From Novosphingobium meiothermophilum (GTDB taxonomy: Bacteria; Pseudomonadota; Alphaproteobacteria; Sphingomonadales; Sphingomonadaceae): a DNA stretch of 64,000 bases. Positions 8,701-17,602 of this stretch are shown here, one piece after another. The stretch is from NCBI RefSeq assembly GCF_003171715.1, contig NZ_QGHL01000004.1, forward strand, positions 496,001 to 560,000, in the 5' to 3' direction. Both the position numbers and the translations under genes were made by a program. Position 1 is the stretch's first letter. Every line of letters starts with the position of its first letter. Below the pieces are notes generated by a model that ran no database searches, was not told where the DNA came from, and saw only the letters and a list, made by a program, of their open reading frames with translations.

Positions 8701-11700
8701 TGCGGCAATCTGTGCCGCACCTGCCGCCTTGATGCTGCCGGTGCTGGTGAAGTTGCCTCCGGTAGTGGCGGTAAAGCCTGCGCCATCGGCTACGCTGAAC
8801 AGCGTATCTGCACCCGAGTTGAGCGTGATGGCCGATTGACCTGCCGTGCCTCCCTTGAGCGTCGCTCCGTCAAGCGCGATAGCACCCGTCGTTGCGGTCA
8901 GGGCAAGCGGGCCGCTGCCAGCACCGTCACTGTTGGATCGGATCGTGAGGTTCGAGGCCCCCGCGCCGCGCAGGATCGAGCCTCCGGAACTGGTCATCGA
9001 GACTCCGCCCGAAGCCGAAATCAATGCGCCGGCCGCGGTGCCAAGCGTGATGTCGCCGCTGGCCGTGATTACCAGATTGCCGGATGCCGGAAGCGTTCCC
9101 GCCGTCGCCCGACCAAGCACCACCGTGGCACCATCGATCAGCGTATCGGCACCCGATGTGGCGTTGCCGATATTCACCAAGGCCGCCTTTATGTCGAGCA
9201 TGCCGCCGGTTGCGGTGGCCTGTGCGGCACTGAAGGATGCCGCGCGCGCGTTTGTGAGGCCTGCCACGGCAAGGTCGGTTCCGGCGGTGACACTGCCGGT
9301 CACGCCGATGGCGCCGTTGGAACGCAGGTTCACCGATTGCCCGGCTGACGCGCTGCCCAGCGCCATCGATCCGGCAAAGGCGCTGATCGAACCGTCGCGC
9401 GCGGTCAGCGTCGTGGCCGTGAGGCTGGCCGCGGGATTGGCAAGGCTCGCAATGATCAGATTGTTCTGCGCATCGAGCGTCGTGGCACTGATCGGCCCGT
9501 TGCTGGTCAGCACGATATTCTGACCGGAGCCGCCGCCGGTGCGCACCGTCTGCACGTCGATGCCGCCAAGCCCGGTAATGGCAATCGTGTCGCCGCCGGT
9601 GGCCGTCGCCGTGTTGGCGAGGATCGACCCGCTCGCCGCAAAGGTCGTCGCCGCAGAACCGGCAAAGCTCGATCCCAGCGCCGATCCCAGCGCCACCCCT
9701 GCCGTGTCCGACCTGACCGATACCGCAGCCGTCCCGGTCCGGCCGCCGTTCAGCGCCGCATTGCCCAGCGCCACGGCATTGCCCGCGCGCAGCGTGAGGC
9801 TGTCGGCCGCACCAAGATCATCGTCATTCGAGCGCACCGTCAGCGCACTCGACCCTGCACCGCGCCCGATCGCACCCGCCGTGGCGGTAATCGTCACCCG
9901 GCCATTGGCCACGATGCTCTGCGCCCCGCTGGTGCCCAGCGAAATGTCGCCGCCTGTCGAGGTGACGGCAAGGTTGCCGCCAACCGTCGCCGAACCCAGC
10001 GATACTGCACCGGTCGCATCAAGCGTCGATGCCGTCGCCGAACGCAGCGAACCGATCGTCTGCGCATCCGCCCGGACAGTAGCCTGCCCCGTGGTGGCAT
10101 TGACAGCGCCCGCCGCAAACGAAGCGGCGCGCGAGCCCGTGATGCCGCTGACCGTGATGTTGCCCGTCGACATCGCCGCCGTCCCGGCAATCAACCCGCC
10201 GCTGACCGCAATATCGCCATCCGAACGCAGGTTCACCGATTGCCCGGCCGACGCGCTGCCCAGCGCCATCGATCCGGCAAAGGCGCTGATCGAACCGTCG
10301 CGCGCGGTCAGCGTCGTGGCCGTGAGGCTGGCCGCGGGATTGGCAAGGCTCGCAATGGTCAGATTGTTCTGCGCATCGAGCGTCGTGGCACTGATCGGCC
10401 CGTTGCTGGTCAGCACGATATTCTGACCGGAGCCGCCGCCGGTGCGCACCGTCTGCACGTCGATGCCGCCAAGCCCGGTAATGGCAATCGTGTCGCCGCC
10501 GGTGGCCGTCGCCGTGTTGGCGAGGATCGACCCGCTCGCCGCAAAGGTCGTCGCCGCAGAACCGGCAAAGCTCGATCCCAGCGCCGATCCCAGCGCCACC
10601 CCTGCCGTGTCCGACCTGACCGATACCGCAGCCGTCCCGGTCCGGCCGCCGTTCAGCGCCGCATTGCCCAGCGCCACGGCATTGCCCGCGCGCAGCGTGA
10701 GGCTGTCGGCCGCACCAAGATCATCGTCATTCGAGCGCACCGTCAGCGCACTCGACCCTGCACCGCGCCCGATCGCACCCGCCGTGGCGGTAATCGTCAC
10801 CCGGCCATTGGCCACGATGCTCTGCGCCCCGCTGGTGCCCAGCGAAATGTCGCCGCCTGTCGAGGTGACGGCAAGGTTGCCGCCAACCGTCGCCGAACCC
10901 AGCGATACTGCACCGGTCGCATCAAGCGTCGATGCCGTCGCCGAACGCAGCGAACCGATCGTCTGCGCATCCGCCCGGACAGTAGCCTGCCCCGTGGTGG
11001 CATTGACAGCGCCCGCCGCAAACGAAGCGGCGCGCGAGCCCGTGATGCCGCTGACCGTGATGTTGCCCGTCGACATCGCCGCCGTCCCGGCAATCAACCC
11101 GCCGCTGACCGCAATATCGCCATCCGAACGCAGGTTCACCGATTGCCCGGCCGACGCGCTGCCAACATCGATCTCGTCTGCGATGACCGTGAGGTTGCCG
11201 TTCTGCGCGGTGAGCGTGCCAGCATCGACAAGCCCCACCGGATTCAAGGAATTGCCGATGATAACATTACGGCTGGCGCTGATGCTGTTCGCTGCGAGCG
11301 TGCCTGCGGTATTGAGCGAGATGTCCTGATCGGTGCCGGTCGTCTGCGCCGTCCCCAGTTCGATCCCATCTGCCGCGCTGATCGAAAGTGCCGTGCCTGC
11401 CCCCACTGCCGAGTTGTTGGCACGGATCAGGCCGGTTGCCGCGAATGTCGTGGCAGCCGTGGCGCTGAAGCGGCTTGCGATGGCGGATCCGATGGCAATC
11501 TCGCCGCCGTTCGCAAAGATCGTGACGGAAGCGGAGCCGTTGCTGCCGCCCGCGAGGCTGGCATTTCCGAGATCGACGTTCTGCGCCGAAATGAACATGG
11601 TGCCATCGGCGAGAAGTGGATCATCATGCGACCGGATCGCCAGAGTGGTCGATCCTGCGCCGCGCACGATATCGGCGTTGGAGCGCAAGGTAATCTTGCC

Positions 11701-12903
11701 GTCGGCAATGATCGCCTGGGTGCCACTGGTGCCGAGAACCAGATCACCGGTTGCGCGAAGTTCGACATTGCCGCCGGAACGGATCGTGCCTGCCGTTACG
11801 GTGTCGGATGCTCCAGCACCTGACCGGACGAGAACGTTTCCGCTTGTTTCAATGCGTTCGACAAGCGCGCTCGCATTGGACTGGACAGTGACATCGGCAT
11901 TATCCGCCAGCGATCGCAGGACGCCCCGGCTTACGATGTTGGCCCCCGTCGCCGGATCACCGAGGGTGACAGGCTGGGCGGCAGTGAGGAGCGTGATGCT
12001 TCCGCCGTCCTGCGTCACGGTCAGCCGGCTACCGGCTTCGACTTGCAGCAGATCCGCCAGTGCGCTGGTCCCGTTAGAGGCTGCCAGCACGATGCTACGC
12101 CCTTCGACGTTGCCCGAAGCCAGCACCTGCGCACCGTTCAGCCGGGTGCCCTTGGCAAAGGCGTAGCCAACGGGGCTGCCCGCGCGCGAGGTGATGCGCA
12201 CATCGCTGGCCGCCACGACATAGACATCATCCTGAGCCGCAACGGTCTTGCCAACCGTGACCTGTTCGCCCAACAGCAGCACCGAACCCGACGAACGCAG
12301 CGCGCCTGCGCCTCCTTCGAGCTTCAGTTCCACCGCCGCAAGTGCACTGCCTGGATCAATCACCACGTCCCGGCTTGCAAGCGTAACCGTGCGATCGCCC
12401 GGTCCGAAGACCTGGGTTCCGGGAGGTGCGCCCTTGAAGTCCAGCGTCGATACCACAAGGCTTCCGCCATTGAAGGCGCCGCTTGCACCGAACAGCACCC
12501 CCGACGGGTTGATGAGCCACAACGAGATGTTGTCGGTTGCGGTGATGCTTCCGTTGATGAGCGACGGGAAAAAGGTTGTGGTGCCGCCCACATCCTTGCC
12601 GATCACGCGGTTGATGACCGTGACCGGCGTGGCAACCGCATTGCCAATTCCGTCCGTGGACGTGAAGCTGACCGTGTTGCCGGACGCGACGCTGAAGGTC
12701 TGCCAGTTGATCACGCGATCTGCCGCAAGCGCATCGATCGAAAGCGTATTGCCGCCAAGACTGATGCTGGCACCGCCCGCATTCGAAAGTTCAGGCATGG
12801 ATTGCGCAAGCGCGGACTGCGCGAAGACCATGCAGGAAACGCAGGTAGCAAGGCCGGTGCCGAGACGGAGAGCGCGCCGCGTGCCGTTCAGAGCTGCATT
12901 CAT
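5722..12903 (-). CDS. TpsA: filamentous haemagglutinin-type exoprotein
   Basis: 2393 residues. A signal peptide of about 33 residues (ending AQSALA) is followed by a two-partner secretion domain with the family landmarks VINWQTFSVASGN, VINRVIG, INGSI and LWLINPSGVLFGA. From about residue 300 to 2000 there are degenerate beta-helix repeats rich in Gly, Ala, Ser and Thr, including an almost exact 301-residue duplication. Later units share blocks such as LTANSDGxGAETLALSAG and LNGGTxxQSAV. The last 150 residues carry two Cys pairs (GCIIGGGSC and CSDPNGSC) and a Pro/Asp-rich end. There is no VENN motif or recognisable CdiA-type toxin. It is secreted by the adjacent TpsB (20 bp upstream) and probably acts at the surface in adhesion or aggregation. 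Confidence 0.92.
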   Translation of the reverse strand: MNAALNGTRRALRLGTGLATCVSCMVFAQSALAQSMPELSNAGGASISLGGNTLSIDALAADRVINWQTFSVASGNTVSFTSTDGIGNAVATPVTVINRVIGKDVGGTTTFFPSLINGSITATDNISLWLINPSGVLFGASGAFNGGSLVVSTLDFKGAPPGTQVFGPGDRTVTLASRDVVIDPGSALAAVELKLEGGAGALRSSGSVLLLGEQVTVGKTVAAQDDVYVVAASDVRITSRAGSPVGYAFAKGTRLNGAQVLASGNVEGRSIVLAASNGTSALADLLQVEAGSRLTVTQDGGSITLLTAAQPVTLGDPATGANIVSRGVLRSLADNADVTVQSNASALVERIETSGNVLVRSGAGASDTVTAGTIRSGGNVELRATGDLVLGTSGTQAIIADGKITLRSNADIVRGAGSTTLAIRSHDDPLLADGTMFISAQNVDLGNASLAGGSNGSASVTIFANGGEIAIGSAIASRFSATAATTFAATGLIRANNSAVGAGTALSISAADGIELGTAQTTGTDQDISLNTAGTLAANSISASRNVIIGNSLNPVGLVDAGTLTAQNGNLTVIADEIDVGSASAGQSVNLRSDGDIAVSGGLIAGTAAMSTGNITVSGITGSRAASFAAGAVNATTGQATVRADAQTIGSLRSATASTLDATGAVSLGSATVGGNLAVTSTGGDISLGTSGAQSIVANGRVTITATAGAIGRGAGSSALTVRSNDDDLGAADSLTLRAGNAVALGNAALNGGRTGTAAVSVRSDTAGVALGSALGSSFAGSAATTFAASGSILANTATATGGDTIAITGLGGIDVQTVRTGGGSGQNIVLTSNGPISATTLDAQNNLTIASLANPAASLTATTLTARDGSISAFAGSMALGSASAGQSVNLRSDGDIAVSGGLIAGTAAMSTGNITVSGITGSRAASFAAGAVNATTGQATVRADAQTIGSLRSATASTLDATGAVSLGSATVGGNLAVTSTGGDISLGTSGAQSIVANGRVTITATAGAIGRGAGSSALTVRSNDDDLGAADSLTLRAGNAVALGNAALNGGRTGTAAVSVRSDTAGVALGSALGSSFAGSAATTFAASGSILANTATATGGDTIAITGLGGIDVQTVRTGGGSGQNIVLTSNGPISATTLDAQNNLIIASLANPAASLTATTLTARDGSISAFAGSMALGSASAGQSVNLRSNGAIGVTGSVTAGTDLAVAGLTNARAASFSAAQATATGGMLDIKAALVNIGNATSGADTLIDGATVVLGRATAGTLPASGNLVITASGDITLGTAAGALISASGGVSMTSSGGSILRGAGASNLTIRSNSDGAGSGPLALTATTGAIALDGATLKGGTAGQSAITLNSGADTLFSVADGAGFTATTGGNFTSTGSIKAAGAAQIAATGAASIAQVETTGAGNAISVTAASADIGRVASAGDYSVAATGNIALGRAGALSQAAAGLVNISAGGNISQGAASLTLTANSDGAGAETLALSAGGTIGLGGAWLVGGTGAQASAVSVTSGGNAVVDRITSAALTVSSGGSFTSDNRIDAVGDAVITASGAVTLNQIFASGSGHDLSITTPGAVNVFSAGAARNLTIGGSAGGNVASVVAGNLFAVSGSVRVRATSSDITDIYAGNNVTVSGASAIIGNVAAGLSNPGGSLSINATGNVTLGKTAGNTQLATGAITVNAGGSITKGDAGLLTLTANSDGTGAEAMTLNAGGAIALAGARLNGGTAQQSAVSLSAGSSIRIERATSAAFTATAGTSFTADNDIVALGNAAITAGGPVALRAVTANGANNDITVVTPGAVAALSLTAARNVTVEGPSGSSAASFTAGSVTATAGAISVRAGATDIGSATSGTNTTVSGTTAALGIVSSGGNYTVSTTGDVTLGKFAGQTQSARGAIAITSTGGSIRQGATGLLTMTANSDGVGTETLALSAGSAIALGGAQLNGGTNRQSAVNLTSVGNTEIAGANASAFTATAGTASAQAAFTANRAVRAATNMTITANGKVTLGDGGSAGNAVRISARDATIGDDLSAATIELFNTAPSGSTIIGGTAESIAGNFVLDRNEAARLKATGTLTLGADAAHDVEIRQVNFTVPSTVQVLARGKRIDVTGRITFDADTVLKLGSFGAAAADQTSIIRLNSQAGGAIYSPGGVLELSAANIAAGNNEFGTALNAQASGTGAGTGSIAEAIKLNLNPGSPLYTSANGGGAAMIETGSMKVTFSGFAMFQNTNNIDGSKGAINLLSTGVTLGGGNALALDIVSGAAQPVFALFGSVNGIVNAATALLGNPPIGRYTNVSASRINGCIIGGGSCNSVQNLTPSLTGLENIRTTIFTVKPDFVVPFDPLVGTNNDALFDDVGSFGLGELPMTPIECSDPNGSCDVQKKDGK
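9320..11163 (-). repeat. 903-bp near-perfect tandem duplication inside tpsA
   Basis: Copies at 9320-10222 and 10223-11125, with a third partial copy of about 38 bp ending at 11163. I found only two differences between the full copies (near 9345/10248 and 9456/10359); one is silent and one changes Ile to Thr. The period is 301 codons, so the frame is kept. It encodes about residues 594-1194 of TpsA. Confidence 0.95.
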
Positions 12904-12922
12904 CGGAAGTCTCCTGGAATAT

Positions 12923-14680
12923 TCAGAGGCCGAACGGCACGAACTGGAAAGTCATCGAAACGAGGACCCGGTCTTCAGGCCGCCGTGAAAGCGCCCCCGT
13001 CAGCAGCGGCCGGTCCAGGGCATGGGTGTAGGTCACGTCGAGGCGCATTGTCTGCGCCAGAGAGAAGCGCGCCCCGCCGCCCAGCGATGCGATATAGCGG
13101 CGACGTTCGGTAGCGTTGGCGCCGATGTTCCACAGCCGGACGCCTTCATAGAAGCCGTAGAGCTGCCCGTTCACCTTCTCGTCGAGCTTGAAGTTGATCC
13201 GCGGTTCGACCACGAAGCCGATCGCACGATCACCGGTATTGGCACCCGGATCATAGCCGCGGCCAATAGTGAAGTTGCCGATGGCATAGGTATCATAGTT
13301 AAGGAGCGCGCGGTTGGCCCACTGGCCATTGACCTTGGCGGCCATTTCGAAGACCGGCCCGAACTTGTAGAAGCCATCGATGCTGGCGCGCACAACGGTC
13401 GCAAGCGAACTGCCATCGGGCCGGGAAATGCCATAAAGATCAACCACATCACCCTGATGCGAGGCGCCGAACACGTCGATGCCGCGCCGCAATTCGAGCG
13501 AAGCGCTGACCCCTCCGATCTGTTGGCCGGTTACGTCGAGTTCCGAACGCGATCCATCAAGGCGCAGGTAAAGCGCGGAGATACGGTCGCGTGTCAGCGG
13601 GCTGGAAACACCGTTGGGCTGGAAGAACTTGGAGCGTTGCAGGGAATATTCGAAACCACCGCTGATCTTCACCCGATCGGTAACGGTGCGCAGCAAGGGG
13701 TGGGAAAAGCCGATACCCGCCACAGCCGAAAGCGTGCGCTGATCAAGGCCAGGCAGATCAGGGCGCGCCTCGGCAATCGTGCCGCGCAGTTCAAGCGTAG
13801 TCCCGGCGCTGTTGAGCGTCATGGCATGGCGCAGCGAAGCAATGCGCTGTTCCTTGAAGTCGAACGTGCTCTGCCCCGTGATAGACGTGACATCGCCCTG
13901 TCCGAGCAACCCGTAGAACTCGGCATGAAGCAGCCCGGTTTCACGACCGAGGAACGAGGCATTGTAGTTCTGAAGGTTGGCGAGCAGGGAGAATGAACGA
14001 TAGGCCACCGAAAGTTCGCCAACCAGATCGCCCGGACGGCCGCTTGCTGGGCTGAGCGACAGTTCCACCGTGAGTCCGGGAATATCGTTCGCCAACAGCA
14101 GGATACGCTCCGCCTCGGCTTCATTGAGGGGGTCGATTGCCTGCAACCGTTCGATCCGGCGCTGCAACAGCGCCTGATAAGGACCGACATCGCCGCGCAC
14201 GCGCATTTCGACGATGCGACCCGACACCACTTCGAGCTTGAGCACACCGCTATCGATGCGCTGCTGCGGAATCTGCACACTGGCGACGTAGCGCGCTGCT
14301 CGCAGCCGCATTTGCACTTCATCGCGCAGATCGCAGACCTGACGGATCGGCTGCTCGCCCGAAGCCGGCGTTATGCCGCCAACAAGGCGGGCAATTTCCG
14401 GCGGCAGGGTCGCTCCGCCCGGACCGGTAATCTCCACCGCAGAGATCGCAGCGCGAATGTCGCTTTCAGCGATAGGACAGGGACCGGGCTCGAACCCGTC
14501 GGAGCGCACGCGGACACTTGCCTCCGGGGCCTGCGGCTTCGCCACGGGCAACTGCAACTGATCGCGGGTTTGCGTCGAACTTGGATCAAAAGAGGGAGTA
14601 GCCTGCTGCGCCTGAACGGCCGAAGCGGACACACCAAACGCGGCGACGCCAGCAAAAGTGGCGAACAAAGGCTTCTTCAA
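12923..14680 (-). CDS. TpsB: ShlB/FhaC-type outer membrane transporter
   Basis: 585 residues. No ATG is available. I choose the TTG at 14680, which gives MKKPLFATFAGVAAFGVSASAVQA, a good signal peptide, with a G-rich stretch just upstream; a TTG at 14713 would add 11 residues. After a Pro-rich lead come two POTRA domains (about 60-230), then a beta-barrel. The conserved loop L6 motif of the Omp85/TpsB superfamily is present as GRGYDPGANTGD, and the protein ends in aromatic FQFVPFGL as expected for barrel assembly. It exports the TpsA encoded 20 bp downstream and heads the tpsB-tpsA-CHAT operon. Confidence 0.93.
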   Translation of the reverse strand: MKKPLFATFAGVAAFGVSASAVQAQQATPSFDPSSTQTRDQLQLPVAKPQAPEASVRVRSDGFEPGPCPIAESDIRAAISAVEITGPGGATLPPEIARLVGGITPASGEQPIRQVCDLRDEVQMRLRAARYVASVQIPQQRIDSGVLKLEVVSGRIVEMRVRGDVGPYQALLQRRIERLQAIDPLNEAEAERILLLANDIPGLTVELSLSPASGRPGDLVGELSVAYRSFSLLANLQNYNASFLGRETGLLHAEFYGLLGQGDVTSITGQSTFDFKEQRIASLRHAMTLNSAGTTLELRGTIAEARPDLPGLDQRTLSAVAGIGFSHPLLRTVTDRVKISGGFEYSLQRSKFFQPNGVSSPLTRDRISALYLRLDGSRSELDVTGQQIGGVSASLELRRGIDVFGASHQGDVVDLYGISRPDGSSLATVVRASIDGFYKFGPVFEMAAKVNGQWANRALLNYDTYAIGNFTIGRGYDPGANTGDRAIGFVVEPRINFKLDEKVNGQLYGFYEGVRLWNIGANATERRRYIASLGGGARFSLAQTMRLDVTYTHALDRPLLTGALSRRPEDRVLVSMTFQFVPFGL

Positions 14681-15075
14681 TTTCGTGCCCCCAATGAAAG
14701 CATCCGCAGGCAAGTCTGAGATGACTCACCTTCCAAACTTCCGATTGCGAACCCGAAAAATCTTTCTTCTGCTCAGTTTTGAGGCTGCCTCAGTGCCAGA
14801 TTGGTGGCAATCATTGTTAACGAGATGAAAACCAACACGCCAACAGGCATCCTCAATACTGAACGTTGCTGTTCTATCATTCCCAGCAGCACAGAAATGT
14901 GACGGAGCACACGTTCTCTCTGGCGTGGCGCGCAATTGGCCGAGGCGCAAAAATGCCTGACGGCCGGGTATGATCCGGCCGTCATTTTTAGTCCATTATG
15001 AATATAAGCGCCCCGGCTTATCGCCAATTACTGGCGCAGATCGGACCGCAGCGGCACGCCAACGCCCGAGTCGGA
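14681..15075. other. Gap between tpsB and rpoH: tps promoter region and rpoH terminator
   Basis: 395 bp without a convincing gene. The rpoH-proximal part holds the terminator listed separately. The AT-richer part (about 14714-14880) must contain the promoter of the tps operon, but I see no clear -35/-10 pair. A minus-strand frame ending at 14773 could encode a short peptide with one hydrophobic segment; it has no supporting ribosome site. Confidence 0.5.
14949..14990 (-). terminator. Rho-independent terminator after rpoH (possibly bidirectional)
   Basis: Perfect 10-bp stem TGACGGCCGG / CCGGCCGTCA (14958-14967 and 14975-14984) with a 7-nt loop. A-run at 14949-14953 and T-run at 14985-14989 allow termination on both strands. 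It lies downstream of rpoH and upstream of tpsB. Confidence 0.85.
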
Positions 15076-15975
15076 TCAGGCCGGGAGGAGCTTGCGTTCG
15101 ACCGCGATGCGCTGGATCGCCTTCTGGAGCTTCTCGAAGGCGCGCACCTCGATCTGGCGGACGCGTTCGCGGCTTACGTTATAGACCTGGCTCAGTTCTT
15201 CGAGGGTCTTCGGTTCATCGATCAGGCGGCGATCGGTAAGAATGTGGCGCTCGCGCTCGTTCAGGCTGCCCATGGCCTCGACCAGCAGTTCATGCCGGTA
15301 ACGGGCCTCCTCGGCCTCGGCAACGGTTTCATCCTGAAGCGGGCGGTCGTCGGTCAGCCAGTCCTGCCACGAACCTTCCCCGTCCTCGCGCATGGAGACG
15401 TTGAGCGAGGCATCGCCGCCCATCATCATGCGCCGGTTCATGTTGATCACTTCCTGCTCAGGCACGCCGAGATCGGTTGCAATCTTCTTCACGTCATCGG
15501 GGTGAAGATCGGAGTCCTCGAAGGCTTCGAGGTTTTTCTTCATGCGCCGCAGGTTGAAGAAGAGCTTCTTCTGCGCGGCAGTGGTGCCCATCTTCACGAG
15601 GCTCCACGAGCGCAGGATGAACTCCTGAATCGAAGCCTTGATCCACCACATGGCGTAAGTGGCCAGACGGAAACCCCGGTCCGGCTCGAACTTCTTGACG
15701 CCCTGCATCAGGCCGATGTTGCCTTCGGAAATGAGTTCGCTCACCGGCAGGCCATAGCCGCGATATCCCATGGCGATCTTGGCCACGAGGCGCAAATGGC
15801 TCGTCACCAGTTGAGCGGCAGCTTCAGGATCCTGATGCTCCTGGAAACGCTTGGCGAGCATGTATTCCTGCTCGGCCGTCAGCACCGGAAACTTGCGGAT
15901 TTCGGCAAGGTAGCGGTTGAGGCTGGCTTCCCCGCCGAGGGCGGGGACGGTCAACGCGGTCTTTTCCTCACTCAC
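15076..15975 (-). CDS. rpoH: RNA polymerase sigma factor RpoH (sigma-32)
   Basis: 299 residues, the usual RpoH length. Region 1.2/2 is NRYLAEIRKFPVLTAEQEYMLAKR, then SHLRLVAKIAMGYRGYGLP. The RpoH box is visible as QKKLFFNLRR (near residue 135), and region 4.2 ends with YNVSRERVRQIEVRAFEKL. The start is GTG at 15975, 8 nt after AAAGGA; the longer upstream frame is non-homologous. It directs core polymerase to heat-shock promoters, and clpX, clpP and hslO elsewhere in this window are plausible regulon members. It is followed by a strong terminator. Confidence 0.95.
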   Translation of the reverse strand: MSEEKTALTVPALGGEASLNRYLAEIRKFPVLTAEQEYMLAKRFQEHQDPEAAAQLVTSHLRLVAKIAMGYRGYGLPVSELISEGNIGLMQGVKKFEPDRGFRLATYAMWWIKASIQEFILRSWSLVKMGTTAAQKKLFFNLRRMKKNLEAFEDSDLHPDDVKKIATDLGVPEQEVINMNRRMMMGGDASLNVSMREDGEGSWQDWLTDDRPLQDETVAEAEEARYRHELLVEAMGSLNERERHILTDRRLIDEPKTLEELSQVYNVSRERVRQIEVRAFEKLQKAIQRIAVERKLLPA

Positions 15976-16086
15976 CTGAACATTCCTTTCATCGCGTCGG
16001 TTCCCATGGTCCGGCCCCCTGCTGGGCGACCGTTGGCGGGACCACACATTGCGGAGCCTTCGAACGACCGACTCCATGTCTGAACT

Positions 16087-17094
16087 CTACAGCATCGCCA
16101 TGACTTTTGCATCCTGCCCGTCAGCGCACAATTCGACGACAAGTTCCCGCATGTCGACGGGCGTCGGGCTGATGAAGTGCAGCGCCTTGCCGCTGATCGG
16201 ATGGATGAACCCCAGTTCGGCCGCATGAAGCGCCTGACGGTGGAAGCCGAGTCGCTGCAACAAAGGCCGAAGCTTTGAGGGTGTGCGTCCATAGACGGGA
16301 TCGCCCAATAGCGGATGGCCGATTGACGCAAGGTGAACGCGCACCTGATGGGTTCGCCCGGTTTCTAGCCGACATTCCACCAGCGCGGCTCCATCAGGCG
16401 CGGCCCCATCAAGTGCGGCAAGCATGCGATAGTGCGTGACAGCGTGCTTGCCCCTTGCCGGGCCATGCGGTCCGTCCTCGACCAAGGCCATCTTCTTGCG
16501 GTCGTGGCTTGACCGGGCAATTGCCCCGCGCACCGTGCCGGCGGGCGGCTTCGGCACCCCCGCCGTCACGCATCTGTAGGCGCGGACGATCGAATGATCG
16601 GCAAACTGCCGTGCCAGTCCTTCGTGCGCGGCGTCGGTCTTGGCGACGACCAGCAGGCCCGAAGTATCCTTGTCGATCCGGTGCACGATCCCCGGCCGCG
16701 CCACCCCGCCAATACCCGAAAGCTGCCCCCGGCAATGATGCAGGAGCGCGTTGACGAGCGTGCCGTCGGGATTGCCCGCGGCGGGATGGACGACCAGCCC
16801 CGCGGGCTTGTCCACCACGATCAGCGCCTCGTCCTCGTGGACGACGACCAGCGGAATATCCTGGGCCAGCGCTTCGGCAGGCGCGGCCTGCGGCACGCGG
16901 ATTTCGAAAGCGGTGCCTTCGGCGGGCTTGATCGACGCCTGCACCGCCACTTTGCCGCCAAGGCTGATCCGCCCCTCGCCCAGCAGAGCCTTCACCCGTT
17001 CGCGCGAAAGCCCCGATGCATCGGCCAGCGCCTTGTCGAGCCGCTGGCCACCGGCAGGAACGGTTCCGGAAATGATCGTATCGGCGCCCCCCAT
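16087..17094 (-). CDS. rluD: RluD-type 23S rRNA pseudouridine synthase
   Basis: 335 residues: an N-terminal S4 RNA-binding domain (RLDKALADASGLSRERVKALL) and a catalytic domain with the RluA/RluD signature HRIDKDTSGLLVVAKT, whose Asp is the nucleophile. ETGRTHQVRVHLASIGHPLLGDPVYG is also typical. The start is ATG at 17094, giving the expected N-terminus; upstream in-frame sequence is low-complexity. The transcript runs toward rpoH, whose start lies 111 bp downstream. RluD rather than RluC is favoured by length and by the S4 domain, but both are possible. Confidence 0.85.
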   Translation of the reverse strand: MGGADTIISGTVPAGGQRLDKALADASGLSRERVKALLGEGRISLGGKVAVQASIKPAEGTAFEIRVPQAAPAEALAQDIPLVVVHEDEALIVVDKPAGLVVHPAAGNPDGTLVNALLHHCRGQLSGIGGVARPGIVHRIDKDTSGLLVVAKTDAAHEGLARQFADHSIVRAYRCVTAGVPKPPAGTVRGAIARSSHDRKKMALVEDGPHGPARGKHAVTHYRMLAALDGAAPDGAALVECRLETGRTHQVRVHLASIGHPLLGDPVYGRTPSKLRPLLQRLGFHRQALHAAELGFIHPISGKALHFISPTPVDMRELVVELCADGQDAKVMAML

Positions 17095-17149
17095 CGCCGC
17101 CGATATGGGAAAGAGGCCGGTGCGGTTCAAGCCGCACCGATGGCCCGGC

Positions 17150-17470
17150 TCAATCCCGCTGAGGCGCCGCCTGCGGCTGCCCGGCCGACTTTCCGGTCCC
17201 GCGCTCGGTCCGGGATGGTTCCTGCCCGTCACGCGGAGGCGCCTTGGGCGGTCCGGCATTCACCCGTTCGCCAAAGGTGGCCTGCTGGCTCTGCTTCGCG
17301 GGCGAAACATGGCTGCCCCTAGCCGCGGCAGGCGCATCCGCAAAAGGGGTGGACGCCTTGCTGCCAGGGCCGGACACTCCCGGTCTTGCAGGTTCCGCAT
17401 GGGCCGAGATCGCAAAGCTGCACACTGCCAGAATGGCTGTGAGTGGGATACGGATTCGTGGCGCCATCAT
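17150..17470 (-). CDS. Small exported protein of unknown function
   Basis: 106 residues: signal peptide (MMAPRIRIPLTAILAVCSFAISAHA) followed by a Pro/Gly/Ser/Gln-rich, apparently disordered mature part. No domain recognised. It lies 55 bp upstream of rluD on the same strand. The signal peptide supports it as real, but the composition is that of unselected GC-rich sequence, so confidence is moderate. Confidence 0.5.
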   Translation of the reverse strand: MMAPRIRIPLTAILAVCSFAISAHAEPARPGVSGPGSKASTPFADAPAAARGSHVSPAKQSQQATFGERVNAGPPKAPPRDGQEPSRTERGTGKSAGQPQAAPQRD

Positions 17471-17602
17471 TCTGCTCCTCCCTGCCTGCCTTCTGCTTCG
17501 CGCAGGACGCGGCCTGCTGTATTATCACAAATCGCTGAATGGCGGATGATCGCGACACACCACACGCTTGCCAGCCACTCGCCATGACGCCAGACCGGCG
17601 CG

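Noticed and set aside
5722..12903. TpsA as a CdiA-type contact-dependent toxin
   Set aside because: No VENN motif, no toxin domain at the C-terminus and no small immunity gene directly after it.
6637..13113. Many long plus-strand frames opposite tpsA, including one of 527 codons at 10240-11823
   Set aside because: They mirror the repetitive GC-rich tpsA frame, have no domain or ribosome site, and repeat with the 903-bp unit.
14773..14907. Possible small membrane peptide upstream of tpsB
   Set aside because: One hydrophobic segment but no convincing start or ribosome site; could be chance.
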